The position numbers and the translations under genes were made by a program. A stretch of 64,000 nt of DNA from Sphingobacteriales bacterium (GTDB lineage: Bacteria; Bacteroidota; Bacteroidia; Chitinophagales; JADIYW01), in contig JADJYT010000001.1 in NCBI GenBank assembly GCA_016719635.1, positions 62,001 through 126,000 on the forward strand. Direction: 5' to 3'. Positions 26,397-35,658 of the stretch are shown one piece after another; within the stretch, counting starts at the first letter, position 1; each line of letters starts with the position of its first letter. The notes under the pieces were generated by a model. That model was not told the DNA's origin. It worked only from the letters and a program-made list of their open reading frames with translations, and did no database searches.

Positions 26397-29300
26397 ATGA
26401 AAGTAATTATCCGCTTTCTCTTACTGCTTTTTTGTTTTCAAACCGCATTTTCTAATGTTACATTGATTTCTTACGGTTCTTCCTTGAAATATATGGATAA
26501 CGGCACCGATCAGGGCACAGCATGGACGGGTACCGGATTTAATGACGCATCGTGGGCATCGGGTAACGGACAACTGGGGTATGGAGATGGTGATGAGACA
26601 ACTGTAGTGAGCTATGGCGGTAATGCATCTTCCAAATATATCACCACCTATTTTAGAAAAAATATTACGATTGGCAGCACGGCAACCTATCTGGATTATA
26701 CCCTGAATGTGAAAAGAGATGACGGTGTTGTTGTTTATATTGACGGGACAGAGGTTTTCAGAAGTAATATTGCTGCAGGAGCGGTTAACTATACCACTTT
26801 GGCGGTGAATGCCGCAGATGACGGGAATACAGCCCAATCGACCACACTATCTATTGCACAACTTCCCTCAGGCAATCATACGATTGCCGTGGAAATGCAT
26901 CAGACGAATGTAACCAGTTCCGATCTTACCTTTGATTTGGAATTGGTCGCGAATGAATCCACGGTTGTCAGTTTCGGAAGCAGCTGGAAATACCTGGATA
27001 ATGGAACCAATCAGGGAACCACGTGGACTGCAACCACTTTTAACGATGCAGCCTGGGCATCGGGAAATGGGGAAATAGGTTATGGTGATGGCGATGAAAC
27101 CACTGTGATTGGTTACGGCGGGAATGCTTCGAATAAATATGTCACCACCTATTTTCGTAAGAATATTACCATAGGCAGTACGGCACTGTTTTCAGATTTT
27201 ACGATGAACATGGTGGCGGACGATGGAATCGTCGTATATATTGACGGAACAGAAATATACCGGAACAATATGCCCGGCGGTGCAATCGGCTATCTGACAT
27301 TGGCATCTTCAGCATACGAAAATAATGCACTCACCACCAATCTGACATTGGCACAATTACCTACCGGTAATCATACGATTGCCGTGGAAGTCCACCAGAC
27401 AGCCGTTACCAGCTCTGATCTGAGTTTTAACTTAGAACTGAAAGCGAACATAGCCGGCACTGTCAATATCACTCGAGGGCCATACCTGAATATGGCCACA
27501 CAGAATGCAGTTCATGTTCGGTGGAGAACCAGCAGCGCTTCTAATTCTATCGTTAATTATGGTACGGCAGACGGTAGTTTAACGTCTTCTGTAACCGATG
27601 CCGCACTCACAACCGAGCATGATGTATCGGTATCCGGATTATTGCCCGATACCAAATATTTTTATTCCGTTGGAAGCTCGAGTCCGGCGGTTCAAACATT
27701 AAGGTCAGGACCAGATTATTATTTTTATACTCTTCCGTTAAAAGGCACAGAACGGATTACCCGGATATGGGCAATAGGCGATTGTGGCAATAATTCATCA
27801 AATCAGCGGAATGTCCGAAATAATTATATGAGTTATATGGACGGAAAACACACGGATGCCATACTGTTGTTGGGAGACAATGCTTATAATTCCGGTACAG
27901 ATGCGGAATACACCAATAATTTCTACCCAATTTATCAGGATTCCTTATTGCGGAACGTAATCCTTTGGCCGGCTCCGGGCAATCACGATTATGCCAATAA
28001 CGGCACAAGGCAAAATGACCATGCTATTCCGTACTATAACATGTTTACATTGCCTACGACAGGCGAATCGGGCGGTGTAGCCTCCGGAACAGAAGCCTTT
28101 TATTCGTTTGATTTTGCCAATATTCATTTTCTTTCGCTGGATTCTTATGGAAAAGAATCAAATACCTACAGAATATGGGACACATTAGGCCCACAGGCTG
28201 TCTGGGTGAAAAATGATTTGGCAGCAAATACACAAAAATGGACAATTGCTTACTGGCACCATCCGCCGTATACACTCGGGTCGCACTCGTCCGAATCGGA
28301 AGCGGACCTGATCGCCATCCGGCAGAACTTTATCCGTATTCTAGAACGAATGGGAGTCGACCTGATTTTATGCGGGCACAGTCACGTGTATGAACGTTCT
28401 TATTTACTGAACGGACATTATGGGAATACGGCATCCTTTAATCTGGCAACGAAAACGGTAAGCAGTTCAACGGCAAAATATGATAATTCGTCCAATTCCT
28501 GCCCATACATCAAGAAATCACCGTTGTCTTTAGGTACAGTCTATGTGGTGGCAGGCTCTGCGGGACAACTGGGCGGCCAGCAAGTGGGCTGGCCAATGAG
28601 TGAAATGACTTATTCAAATAATACCCAAGGCGGCGGATTGGCATTAACCGTAAATGGTAACAGGCTGGATGCAGAATGGGTCTGCAATGATGGCGTTATC
28701 CGGGACAGGTTTACCATGATGAAAGATGTCAACAAAAAAGAAGCCTATACCATATTTGAAGGGGACAGCATTAATCTGGTTTCTTCCTGGAACGGAGATT
28801 ACAGCTGGTCCGTTGGGAACACAACCCGGCAGGTACGTGTATCGCCGGACGGCTTGGATGTTGATACGCTGACCGTAACGGATAATTACAATTGTTTGCG
28901 GGATTCCTTTATCGTCACAAAGGCGTTGAAGCTGCCCGTTGAATTAGTGAGTTTCTCAGTTGATTTGTATCTGAGAAATCAGGTGTTGCTGCAATGGCAT
29001 ACATCCTCAGAGTATAACAATGCCTACTACAGCATTGAGTGGTCAACGGATGCCATCCATTTTTCGGAGTTAGGACAAGTGGCAGGAAATGGTACTGTCT
29101 CAACCGAGAGCCATTACCGTTTTTTACACGAATTACCGGACCCTGGAATAAATTATTACCGGTTGAAACAACTAAACAATGATCTTGGGTATAGTTATTC
29201 AAAAACGATACAGATAGAAGTACCACATGTCGCCCACACTGCCGCCAAAGCTGATTTCATATATGCATTTCCCAATCCATCTCAATCCGGAGAGTTTGAA

Positions 29301-29489
29301 ATTGATTATTACGGTCAAAAAAGTAAACACTCATTCATAAGGGTTTATAACTCACTGGGAAAACTCATTATCAAAGATGAAATCATCCTGCTAAACGGCA
29401 TCACTCACTACCTTTTGAGATTAAATGATTTCCCCGATGGTTTTTATATCGTTTCAATTGAAGATGAGAAAAAAAATATTATAAAATAG
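26397..29489 (+). CDS. Secreted purple-acid-phosphatase-like metallophosphoesterase with T9SS sorting domain
   Basis: A 1030-residue exported enzyme. In order: signal peptide (residues 1-19); two near-identical beta-rich domains of ~167 residues (about 20-187 and 188-354); a fibronectin-III-like purple acid phosphatase N-domain ('NITRGPYLNMATQNAVHVRW'); a calcineurin-type catalytic domain with 'GDCG', 'LLGDNAY', 'GNHDY', 'YWHHPPY' and 'GHSHVYERS'; a beta-rich linker; and a C-terminal T9SS type A domain ('YAFPNPSQSGEF' ... 'FPDGFYIVSIE'). The motifs provide the two-metal phosphatase site. It is probably surface-exposed and may release phosphate from organic compounds. The tandem N-terminal domains may bind carbohydrate or anchor the enzyme. 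Confidence 0.9.
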   Translation: MKVIIRFLLLLFCFQTAFSNVTLISYGSSLKYMDNGTDQGTAWTGTGFNDASWASGNGQLGYGDGDETTVVSYGGNASSKYITTYFRKNITIGSTATYLDYTLNVKRDDGVVVYIDGTEVFRSNIAAGAVNYTTLAVNAADDGNTAQSTTLSIAQLPSGNHTIAVEMHQTNVTSSDLTFDLELVANESTVVSFGSSWKYLDNGTNQGTTWTATTFNDAAWASGNGEIGYGDGDETTVIGYGGNASNKYVTTYFRKNITIGSTALFSDFTMNMVADDGIVVYIDGTEIYRNNMPGGAIGYLTLASSAYENNALTTNLTLAQLPTGNHTIAVEVHQTAVTSSDLSFNLELKANIAGTVNITRGPYLNMATQNAVHVRWRTSSASNSIVNYGTADGSLTSSVTDAALTTEHDVSVSGLLPDTKYFYSVGSSSPAVQTLRSGPDYYFYTLPLKGTERITRIWAIGDCGNNSSNQRNVRNNYMSYMDGKHTDAILLLGDNAYNSGTDAEYTNNFYPIYQDSLLRNVILWPAPGNHDYANNGTRQNDHAIPYYNMFTLPTTGESGGVASGTEAFYSFDFANIHFLSLDSYGKESNTYRIWDTLGPQAVWVKNDLAANTQKWTIAYWHHPPYTLGSHSSESEADLIAIRQNFIRILERMGVDLILCGHSHVYERSYLLNGHYGNTASFNLATKTVSSSTAKYDNSSNSCPYIKKSPLSLGTVYVVAGSAGQLGGQQVGWPMSEMTYSNNTQGGGLALTVNGNRLDAEWVCNDGVIRDRFTMMKDVNKKEAYTIFEGDSINLVSSWNGDYSWSVGNTTRQVRVSPDGLDVDTLTVTDNYNCLRDSFIVTKALKLPVELVSFSVDLYLRNQVLLQWHTSSEYNNAYYSIEWSTDAIHFSELGQVAGNGTVSTESHYRFLHELPDPGINYYRLKQLNNDLGYSYSKTIQIEVPHVAHTAAKADFIYAFPNPSQSGEFEIDYYGQKSKHSFIRVYNSLGKLIIKDEIILLNGITHYLLRLNDFPDGFYIVSIEDEKKNIIK
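26455..27456 (+). repeat. Intragenic tandem duplication (two ~501-bp units)
   Basis: Unit 1 (26455-26955) and unit 2 (26956-27456) encode the two N-terminal domains of the phosphoesterase. Both contain 'GYGDGDETTV', 'TTYFRKNITIGST' and 'GNHTIAVE'. The DNA similarity is visibly high, which points to a fairly recent domain duplication. Confidence 0.8.
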
Positions 29490-29582
29490 TGTGTACGATT
29501 ATCTAAATCCATCTTACTTTTCATTTTGCTTGTTTTTGTTATTTATTTTTATTTGTGTATCTTGAATTCAGGAAGATCAGCT

Positions 29583-30926
29583 ATGCATTTCAATGAAATT
29601 ATGCACGATAAGAATCTGCAGATTACCGGTAGTATAATACTGTTCCTTTTTATCATTGGAAACCTGGTTGAATTTATATACAGTTATCACAAAAGAAAAC
29701 AATATTATTCTTACCAAACGTTTCTGATCAATATCAGTATAGCTTTGTTGCAGCAACTGACGGATGCTTTCAATAAGATTATTTTTTTTACGGGATTCGT
29801 GTTTGTTCAGGAGCATTATTCCATTCAGCGATTATTGCACTGGAATGAGATGGAAATTGATTTTCCGTTCATGCTGTCTTCCCGGTTTCCATTCCTTGAG
29901 GTCAGTTGGTATATGTTGATTGTCTGGCTGTTTATCCTGGTGTTGGTCGATTTTTGCCAGTACTGGCTGCACCGTTTATCCCATGAGGTAAATATCCTGT
30001 GGGCAGGGCATATTGTCCATCATTCTATGGAAGAATACAATTATACGGTTGCGCTTCGGCAATCCTTCATTGAAAGTATCTATACCTGGATTTTTTACCT
30101 GCCGCTGGCTTTTTTCGGAATTCCCTGGCAATTGTTTATCATGGCGTATGCCGTCAGTCTCATATGGCAGTTTTTTGTACATACACAACTTGTCGGAAAA
30201 TTAGGCCTTCTGGAAAAAATTCTGGCTACTCCTTCTCATCACCGGGTGCATCATGGTAAGAATCCGCAATACATTGATAAAAACTATGGTGCATTTTTTA
30301 TTGTCTGGGATAAGGTTTTCGGGACTTTTGAGCCGGAAGTGGAAGCAGTCGATTATGGCATTACGGTACCCTTGCAGACACAGAATCCAATATGGGTAAA
30401 TATTCATCATCACTTGCATATCTTCCGGATGATGGTTAAAACAAAAGGATTCATCAATAAATGGAAGGTTTTTTTTGACAAACCCGCATTTATTCCATTG
30501 GATATCGAAAGCGAATATCAGAAACTAAAATTGCTTGCTAAGCCTAAAGAAATCCGGTTGCCTGCTGTAAAGTCAGTTTATCTGTTTTTTAATTTTTTTT
30601 TTACAGCCTTATCTGGGTTCCTGTTGGTACAATATTTTGAAGCAACGTTAAATATCGGACTTTTTTTACCTTTGGCATTATTGATAGCTGTCAGCTTTGC
30701 CGTGAATATTGCATTGATGGAACAGAAAAAGTGGGCGGATTATGCAGAGGTGCTTAAACTCCTGTCCGTATTGGTGATGGGGTTGTGGATGTTCTTTACT
30801 AACACTTCAAATCTGACAATGGCAATTTTTATTATTACCACAGCGACAGTAATGTTAGCCTATACATGGGTAATAGCTAAAATGTATCGCAAAAACCTTG
30901 TACTACTTAATAAACGTAACTACTAA
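29583..30926 (+). CDS. Sterol desaturase / fatty acid hydroxylase family protein
   Basis: A 447-residue multi-pass membrane protein, taking the ATG at 29583 as start. The frame continues upstream to 29526, but that adds a hydrophobic stretch in the intergenic region and the shorter form begins with plausible cytosolic residues. The His-box motifs of the di-iron membrane oxygenases are present: 'HRLSHE', 'HIVHHSMEEYN' and 'HHRVHHG'. Family members hydroxylate or desaturate lipids such as fatty acids, sterols or ether lipids. The C-terminal third adds several hydrophobic helices beyond the core domain. The substrate is unknown. Confidence 0.84.
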   Translation: MHFNEIMHDKNLQITGSIILFLFIIGNLVEFIYSYHKRKQYYSYQTFLINISIALLQQLTDAFNKIIFFTGFVFVQEHYSIQRLLHWNEMEIDFPFMLSSRFPFLEVSWYMLIVWLFILVLVDFCQYWLHRLSHEVNILWAGHIVHHSMEEYNYTVALRQSFIESIYTWIFYLPLAFFGIPWQLFIMAYAVSLIWQFFVHTQLVGKLGLLEKILATPSHHRVHHGKNPQYIDKNYGAFFIVWDKVFGTFEPEVEAVDYGITVPLQTQNPIWVNIHHHLHIFRMMVKTKGFINKWKVFFDKPAFIPLDIESEYQKLKLLAKPKEIRLPAVKSVYLFFNFFFTALSGFLLVQYFEATLNIGLFLPLALLIAVSFAVNIALMEQKKWADYAEVLKLLSVLVMGLWMFFTNTSNLTMAIFIITTATVMLAYTWVIAKMYRKNLVLLNKRNY

Positions 30927-31150
30927 AAACAGGGTTATCATTACAATGTAAAAGATAGTCACAAAGTATTTGTGCAGGTCTATGTTCACTTTTTTAGACA
31001 TTGTACACATTTAGTTTACATAAATTTAACGTCAAATTTTCATAAAAATTGTCTTCAGTTATGCACATATCTTCATTATGTGAAACAAATCTGCCGTTCC
31101 ATTTTAATTGTGCCTAAACTTTTATTATTTTGGCACCCCAATTCACCCGT

Positions 31151-32830
31151 ATGTCAGAAATCAATAAATACAGTAAATCCATCACGCAGGATCCTACACA
31201 ACCCGCCGCACAGGCTATGCTGCATGCTGCAGGTTTATCAGATGAAGATTTTATAAAAGCACAGGTAGGAATTGCTTCCACCGGGTGGGATGGCAATCCT
31301 TGTAACATGCACCTGAACGCTTTGGCTGCGAACCTTAAAAAATTAGTCACACAGGAAAATCTCGTGGCGCTCAATTTTTATACGATTGGTGTCAGCGATG
31401 GTATTTCTATGGGTACATCCGGTATGCGCTATTCGCTCGTATCAAGGGAAGTGATTGCGGATTCTATTGAAACCAATGCCGGAGCCCAATTTTATGACGG
31501 CATCATTTCCATTGCAGGGTGTGATAAAAATATGCCGGGAGTGATTATGGGGATGTCGAGATTAAACCGTCCTTCTCTGATGGTATATGGTGGTACCATT
31601 GCTCCGGGAAAATATAAGGGAGAAACCCTCGATGTGGTGTCCGCATTCGAAGCGTTAGGTAAAAAATTTGCGGGTTCTATTTCTGATGAAGATTATAAAG
31701 GCGTCATTGAAAACGCCTGTCCGGGCGCGGGTGCATGCGGTGGTATGTATACAGCTAACACAATGGCTTCCGCCATTGAAGCATTGGGTATGAGTTTGCC
31801 GTATTCCGCATCCAATCCTGCAGTGAGCGAGGATAAGAAAAATGAATTGAAACAGGCTGCCTCAGCAATCAAAAATTTACTGGAAAAAGATATCAAACCT
31901 GGCGATATCATGACGTTTAAGGCATTTGAGAATGCGATCCGTCTGGTCATTGTATTGGGCGGAAGCACCAACGCCGTGATGCACCTCATTGCCATGGCTA
32001 AGACAATAGGTGTGAAAGTGACCTTAGATGATTTTGTTCGCCTGGGAAATACAACACCTATGTTAGCGGATTTTCGTCCAAGCGGAAAGTATGTGATGGA
32101 AGATCTGCATAAAATTGGTGGTGTGCCTGCTGTGATGAAATACTTACTCAGAGAAGGTCTGCTGCACGGCGATTGTCTGACGGTGACGGGAAAGACAGTG
32201 GCAGAAAATTTAGCAGAGTTGCCTGACTTAACCGAAGGTCAGGATTTGCTGCACCCGGTTTCTAATCCTATTAAACCGACCAGCCATATTCGTATCTTAT
32301 ATGGCAATCTGGCAACGGAAGGTGCGGTGGCTAAAATCACCGGAAAGGAAGGAGAGCGCTTTGAAGGAACGGCTAAATGTTACGATTCGGAACAGGAAGC
32401 CATAGATGCCATGAAAGATAAAAAGGTAGTCGCAGGTGATGTAGTGGTAATTCGTTATATTGGACCTCGCGGAGCGCCCGGCATGCCGGAAATGCTGAAA
32501 CCTACTTCTGTATTAATGGGTGAAGGACTGGGAAAAGAAGTGGCACTGATCACAGACGGCAGATTCAGCGGCGGTTCTCATGGATTCGTTGTAGGACATG
32601 TCACACCGGAAGCACAGAGCGGCGGTAACATTGCCCTGGTGAAAGATGGAGACACTATCCGAATTGATGCAGTAAATAATACCATTGATGTAATGATAAC
32701 GGAGGAAGAATTGGCAAACAGAAAGGCTGTTTGGACTGCTCCGGCATTAAAAGCAACTTCCGGTGTTTTGTACAAATATGCAAAAACCGTATCTTCGGCC
32801 AGCGAAGGCTGCGTGACGGATGAGTTTTAA
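31151..32830 (+). CDS. ilvD: Dihydroxy-acid dehydratase
   Basis: A 559-residue IlvD/Edd enzyme beginning at the ATG at 31151 (MSEINKYSK); an earlier in-frame ATG at 31130 would add seven unrelated residues. Cysteines for the iron-sulfur cluster are in '[10 protein letters not shown]', 'AGCDKNMPG' and '[16 protein letters not shown]', and the C-terminal '[22 protein letters not shown]' is conserved. It dehydrates 2,3-dihydroxy acids to 2-oxo acids in valine and isoleucine synthesis. It is followed by a repeat-like hairpin and tRNA-Val. In related genomes ilvD usually directly precedes ilvB. Confidence 0.96.
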   Translation: MSEINKYSKSITQDPTQPAAQAMLHAAGLSDEDFIKAQVGIASTGWDGNPCNMHLNALAANLKKLVTQENLVALNFYTIGVSDGISMGTSGMRYSLVSREVIADSIETNAGAQFYDGIISIAGCDKNMPGVIMGMSRLNRPSLMVYGGTIAPGKYKGETLDVVSAFEALGKKFAGSISDEDYKGVIENACPGAGACGGMYTANTMASAIEALGMSLPYSASNPAVSEDKKNELKQAASAIKNLLEKDIKPGDIMTFKAFENAIRLVIVLGGSTNAVMHLIAMAKTIGVKVTLDDFVRLGNTTPMLADFRPSGKYVMEDLHKIGGVPAVMKYLLREGLLHGDCLTVTGKTVAENLAELPDLTEGQDLLHPVSNPIKPTSHIRILYGNLATEGAVAKITGKEGERFEGTAKCYDSEQEAIDAMKDKKVVAGDVVVIRYIGPRGAPGMPEMLKPTSVLMGEGLGKEVALITDGRFSGGSHGFVVGHVTPEAQSGGNIALVKDGDTIRIDAVNNTIDVMITEEELANRKAVWTAPALKATSGVLYKYAKTVSSASEGCVTDEF

Positions 32831-32840
32831 GTCCTTGACT

Positions 32841-32870
32841 CCCCTCTTGAGAGGTGAGTGAGGTGTGTGT
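32841..32870. repeat. Dispersed small repeat (CCCCTCTTGAGAGG type)
   Basis: A palindromic CCTCTTGAGAGG core followed by a G/T-rich tail. A close copy is at 40802-40832, and a looser relative is at 44479-44503. It lies between the ilvD stop and tRNA-Val. Confidence 0.55.
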
Positions 32871-32873
32871 ACA

Positions 32874-32948
32874 GGGCATTTAGTTCAGTTGGTTTAGAGC
32901 ACTACCTCGACAAGGTAGAAGTCACTGGTTCGAATCCAGTAATGCCCA
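32874..32948 (+). tRNA. tRNA-Val (anticodon GAC), with C at position 33
   Basis: A 75-nt cloverleaf: acceptor GGGCATT / AATGCCC with discriminator A, D-arm GTTC/GAGC, anticodon stem CTACC/GGTAG around the 7-nt loop TCGACAA, and T-arm ACTGG TTCGAAT CCAGT. The anticodon at positions 34-36 is GAC, for valine codons GUC and GUU. CCA is not encoded. Position 33, almost always U, is C here. A terminator follows 5 bp later, so the tRNA gene appears to end a transcript, possibly with ilvD. Confidence 0.9.
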
Positions 32949-32953
32949 CACAG

Positions 32954-32989
32954 AAAAAGACCTGGAATTTTCAACAGGTCTTTTTTTTT
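32954..32989 (+). terminator. Intrinsic terminator after tRNA-Val
   Basis: The stem AAAGACCTG / CAGGTCTTT with a 10-nt loop is followed by a run of T. It is directly downstream of the tRNA. Confidence 0.88.
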
Positions 32990-33020
32990 GTTGTACTGGC
33001 AGGATTTGCCCTAATCACCC

Positions 33021-34427
33021 TTACGTATCTTCTCTGTACCATTTTACCATTCTGGACAGATACATCACTACGGTCAGTACGATAAACAAGCCAATACTTC
33101 CAATGAGTAATGCATAGTCTTCTGAACGCAAGATGATAAACAGGAATCCATATAAAATTAGCAAGATGCCTGCCAGCACGGCCATCAGTTTATTTTCCCT
33201 GAAAATGGATTTGGCATAAATGGTAATGAGTAAAATGATGGCAGCACTCGAGACGAGATAGGATTTTGTAAATCCTATTTGTTCCGAAAGTGACAGCAGC
33301 AGCGTATAAAAAACAACTAACGCCAGTCCGATGAGTAAATACTGGACCGGATGAATCTTATAGCCATTTAATATTTCAGCAAATACAAAAACCAGAAAGG
33401 TCAGCAGAATAAACATGATGGCATATTTTGCGGAGCGCATGGTTTTCTGATAATGGTCTATCGGAACCAGGAGATTCACTCCAAAAGATGCATTGTTTAT
33501 ATCGTAGGCATTATTTGTCCATTCCTGCGGAAAGTTTCTGTTCAGGTTCAGCACTTTCCAGTCAGCTTTAAATCCTTTATCTGAAATGCTGCGTGTATCC
33601 GGTAAAAATGCACCGTCAAAACTTGGTGTGGTATACGGACTCGTAACAGATACGTTGGTTTCTTTTCCGGTTGGAATAAATGACAATGCAGAACTGCCAT
33701 TAATTAGCAGTGTAAAACTGAATTCGGTTTTCTGTACATCTTTTATAGTAATCGGTGCACTGAGTCCGGATGAAGCACCTGAATTTCCGCTTTGTGAAGG
33801 CACCGGAACGGTTTCCACCATATCTTTGTAACGGCTGAGATTATACTGCTGGTTATAGGAATGTATCAATATATCATTGTCTTTTATGCCCGGATTCATT
33901 TCTGTCTGCTGATTATTCAGCGTCACGATGACTTTGTTCTTTATACCTCTTAAGTCAGATATCGGCAGGGAAATATAGGCTTGTTCCCACAAAACAGCAT
34001 CTTTTTCTATATTGAGTTTTGATTCATCGAAACCGCTAAAATGTCCGCTGAATGTGGCTTCGTTGGAATAAACCACCGCATTGTATATACCGCGTTTCCT
34101 AATTTCTGTCTTAGTATTGTTGGAGATATTCAGTTGTTCAGGCAGGAAATGAAGTGTTCCTGTTCCATCTGTGTAAATGGTTTCACCATTCGCATTGGTG
34201 CTTTTGAATTTTGTCTTGTAAGGAACATTTATAATAGGACCTGTCAGTGTTTGTGTATTTCCCCATTTACTTCCGACTTCTGCATTGACCTGGTTACTGC
34301 GTTCCTGTCGTTCACTGATTAATCCTTCAATCATACTGGTCGGAATTAACAGGATTAGCATGAGAAAACCAACGATAGCGAATTTTACAGTATAGGAGTT
34401 TTTAACCCAGTCAGAAAAAGTACTCAT
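33021..34427 (-). CDS. creD: Inner membrane protein CreD family
   Basis: A 468-residue protein. It has one N-terminal transmembrane helix (residues ~12-32), a large extracytoplasmic region ('RQERSNQVNAEVGSKWG' being the typical CreD segment) and five or so hydrophobic helices in the last 150 residues. CreD in E. coli belongs to the CreBC regulon and affects colicin tolerance and envelope integrity; its biochemical role is unknown. No creBC genes are present here. It is a single gene convergent with tRNA-Val. Confidence 0.88.
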   Translation of the reverse strand: MSTFSDWVKNSYTVKFAIVGFLMLILLIPTSMIEGLISERQERSNQVNAEVGSKWGNTQTLTGPIINVPYKTKFKSTNANGETIYTDGTGTLHFLPEQLNISNNTKTEIRKRGIYNAVVYSNEATFSGHFSGFDESKLNIEKDAVLWEQAYISLPISDLRGIKNKVIVTLNNQQTEMNPGIKDNDILIHSYNQQYNLSRYKDMVETVPVPSQSGNSGASSGLSAPITIKDVQKTEFSFTLLINGSSALSFIPTGKETNVSVTSPYTTPSFDGAFLPDTRSISDKGFKADWKVLNLNRNFPQEWTNNAYDINNASFGVNLLVPIDHYQKTMRSAKYAIMFILLTFLVFVFAEILNGYKIHPVQYLLIGLALVVFYTLLLSLSEQIGFTKSYLVSSAAIILLITIYAKSIFRENKLMAVLAGILLILYGFLFIILRSEDYALLIGSIGLFIVLTVVMYLSRMVKWYREDT

Positions 34428-34533
34428 AGATTTTTTTGTAAATGTAATCTATGTCAGCATGCGTATTTGTTAGTATATGTTACTTTTTATAGGGGTTCTA
34501 TTAATAAATGTAAAGTTTTTTTATCTTGCTGAT

Positions 34534-35496
34534 ATGAAGAATATAGGAGTATTTACATCAGGAGGAGATGCACCAGGCATGAACGCCTGCATACGCGCTG
34601 TAGTGCGGGCAGGAATACAGAAAGGATTAACGGTATTTGGAATTCAAAAAGGCTATGAAGGAATGATAGAAGGTGCCTTTATAGAAATGGATTCCCGTTC
34701 GGTAGGCAATATTATCCATCGGGGAGGAACTATACTGAAATCTGCCCGAAGTAAAAGTTTCATGACACCTGAAGGCAGAAAGTCTGCATACGAACAATTG
34801 TCCAAATACCATATAGATGGCATTGTTGCTATTGGCGGTGACGGCACGTTTAAAGGTGCCCGGGAATTTACAAAAGACTATGCTATTCCGTTTGTCGGCT
34901 TACCCGGAACCATAGATAATGATTTATTTGGTACGGACTTTACCATCGGTTATGATACGGCAGTGAATACCGCAGAAGCCATCGACAAGGTTCGGGATAC
35001 CGCCACTTCGCACGGTCGATTATTTTTTATAGAAGTCATGGGCAGAGACGTGGGTTATATTGCCTTGGCAAGTGGCATCGCGGGAGGAGCGGAAGATATC
35101 TTTATTCCGGAAACACATACCGACTTACTGGCTGTTTCCGATAAATTAAAATGCTGTTCCCATAAGGAATCCTATATCATCGTTGTTTCAGAAGGGGATG
35201 ATGCCGGGAGTGTCAGGGATATTGCCGACACTTTTAAAGGAATGCATCCCGAATACGATATCAAGTATTTGGTTTTAGGGCATTTGTTGCGGGGCGGAAA
35301 CCCATCTGCCAACGACCGTATTTTAGCCAGCCGTCTGGGAATTGAGGCAGTCAATGCTTTGATAGCGGGTAATCACAATGTGATGATTGGATGGAAAAAT
35401 AGTCAGTTCTCCTATATCCCTTTACAGCAGGCCGTGAAACATCACATCGATTTGGACCCAAAATTGTCAGAGATTCTGCAGTTATTATCGTATTAA
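34534..35496 (+). CDS. pfkA: ATP-dependent 6-phosphofructokinase
   Basis: A 320-residue enzyme starting at the ATG at 34534; the frame extends upstream, but family members start at 'MKNIGVFTSGGDAPGMN'. The ATP-site GGDG is at residues 101-104 and PGTIDND at 124-130. Gly in both diagnostic positions indicates the ATP-dependent form and not the pyrophosphate-dependent one. 'MGRDVGYIAL' and 'LLRGGNPSANDR' are also conserved. It phosphorylates fructose 6-phosphate, the committed glycolytic step. It is inserted among ilv genes with no apparent functional link. Confidence 0.96.
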   Translation: MKNIGVFTSGGDAPGMNACIRAVVRAGIQKGLTVFGIQKGYEGMIEGAFIEMDSRSVGNIIHRGGTILKSARSKSFMTPEGRKSAYEQLSKYHIDGIVAIGGDGTFKGAREFTKDYAIPFVGLPGTIDNDLFGTDFTIGYDTAVNTAEAIDKVRDTATSHGRLFFIEVMGRDVGYIALASGIAGGAEDIFIPETHTDLLAVSDKLKCCSHKESYIIVVSEGDDAGSVRDIADTFKGMHPEYDIKYLVLGHLLRGGNPSANDRILASRLGIEAVNALIAGNHNVMIGWKNSQFSYIPLQQAVKHHIDLDPKLSEILQLLSY

Positions 35497-35634
35497 TCCA
35501 GTATGTTGAATACTTATGTCTAATCTAATTTTATAGAAACGGTTAAAATGAGGTTGGATAGTCTAAAAACGTTAAGAAATTACTATTATTCACTTACAGC
35601 CAATAGCTTCATTTCATTAAAAAATCAATTTTGT

Positions 35635-35642
35635 TAGTTTTG
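35635..35642 (+). promoter_or_regulatory. -7 promoter element for ilvB
   Basis: TAGTTTTG fits TAnnTTTG and lies 16 bp before the ilvB ATG. This suggests that ilvB is transcribed from its own promoter and not only from ilvD. No -33 TTG is evident. Confidence 0.42.
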
Positions 35643-35658
35643 TAGTGCAAGCAGTATA

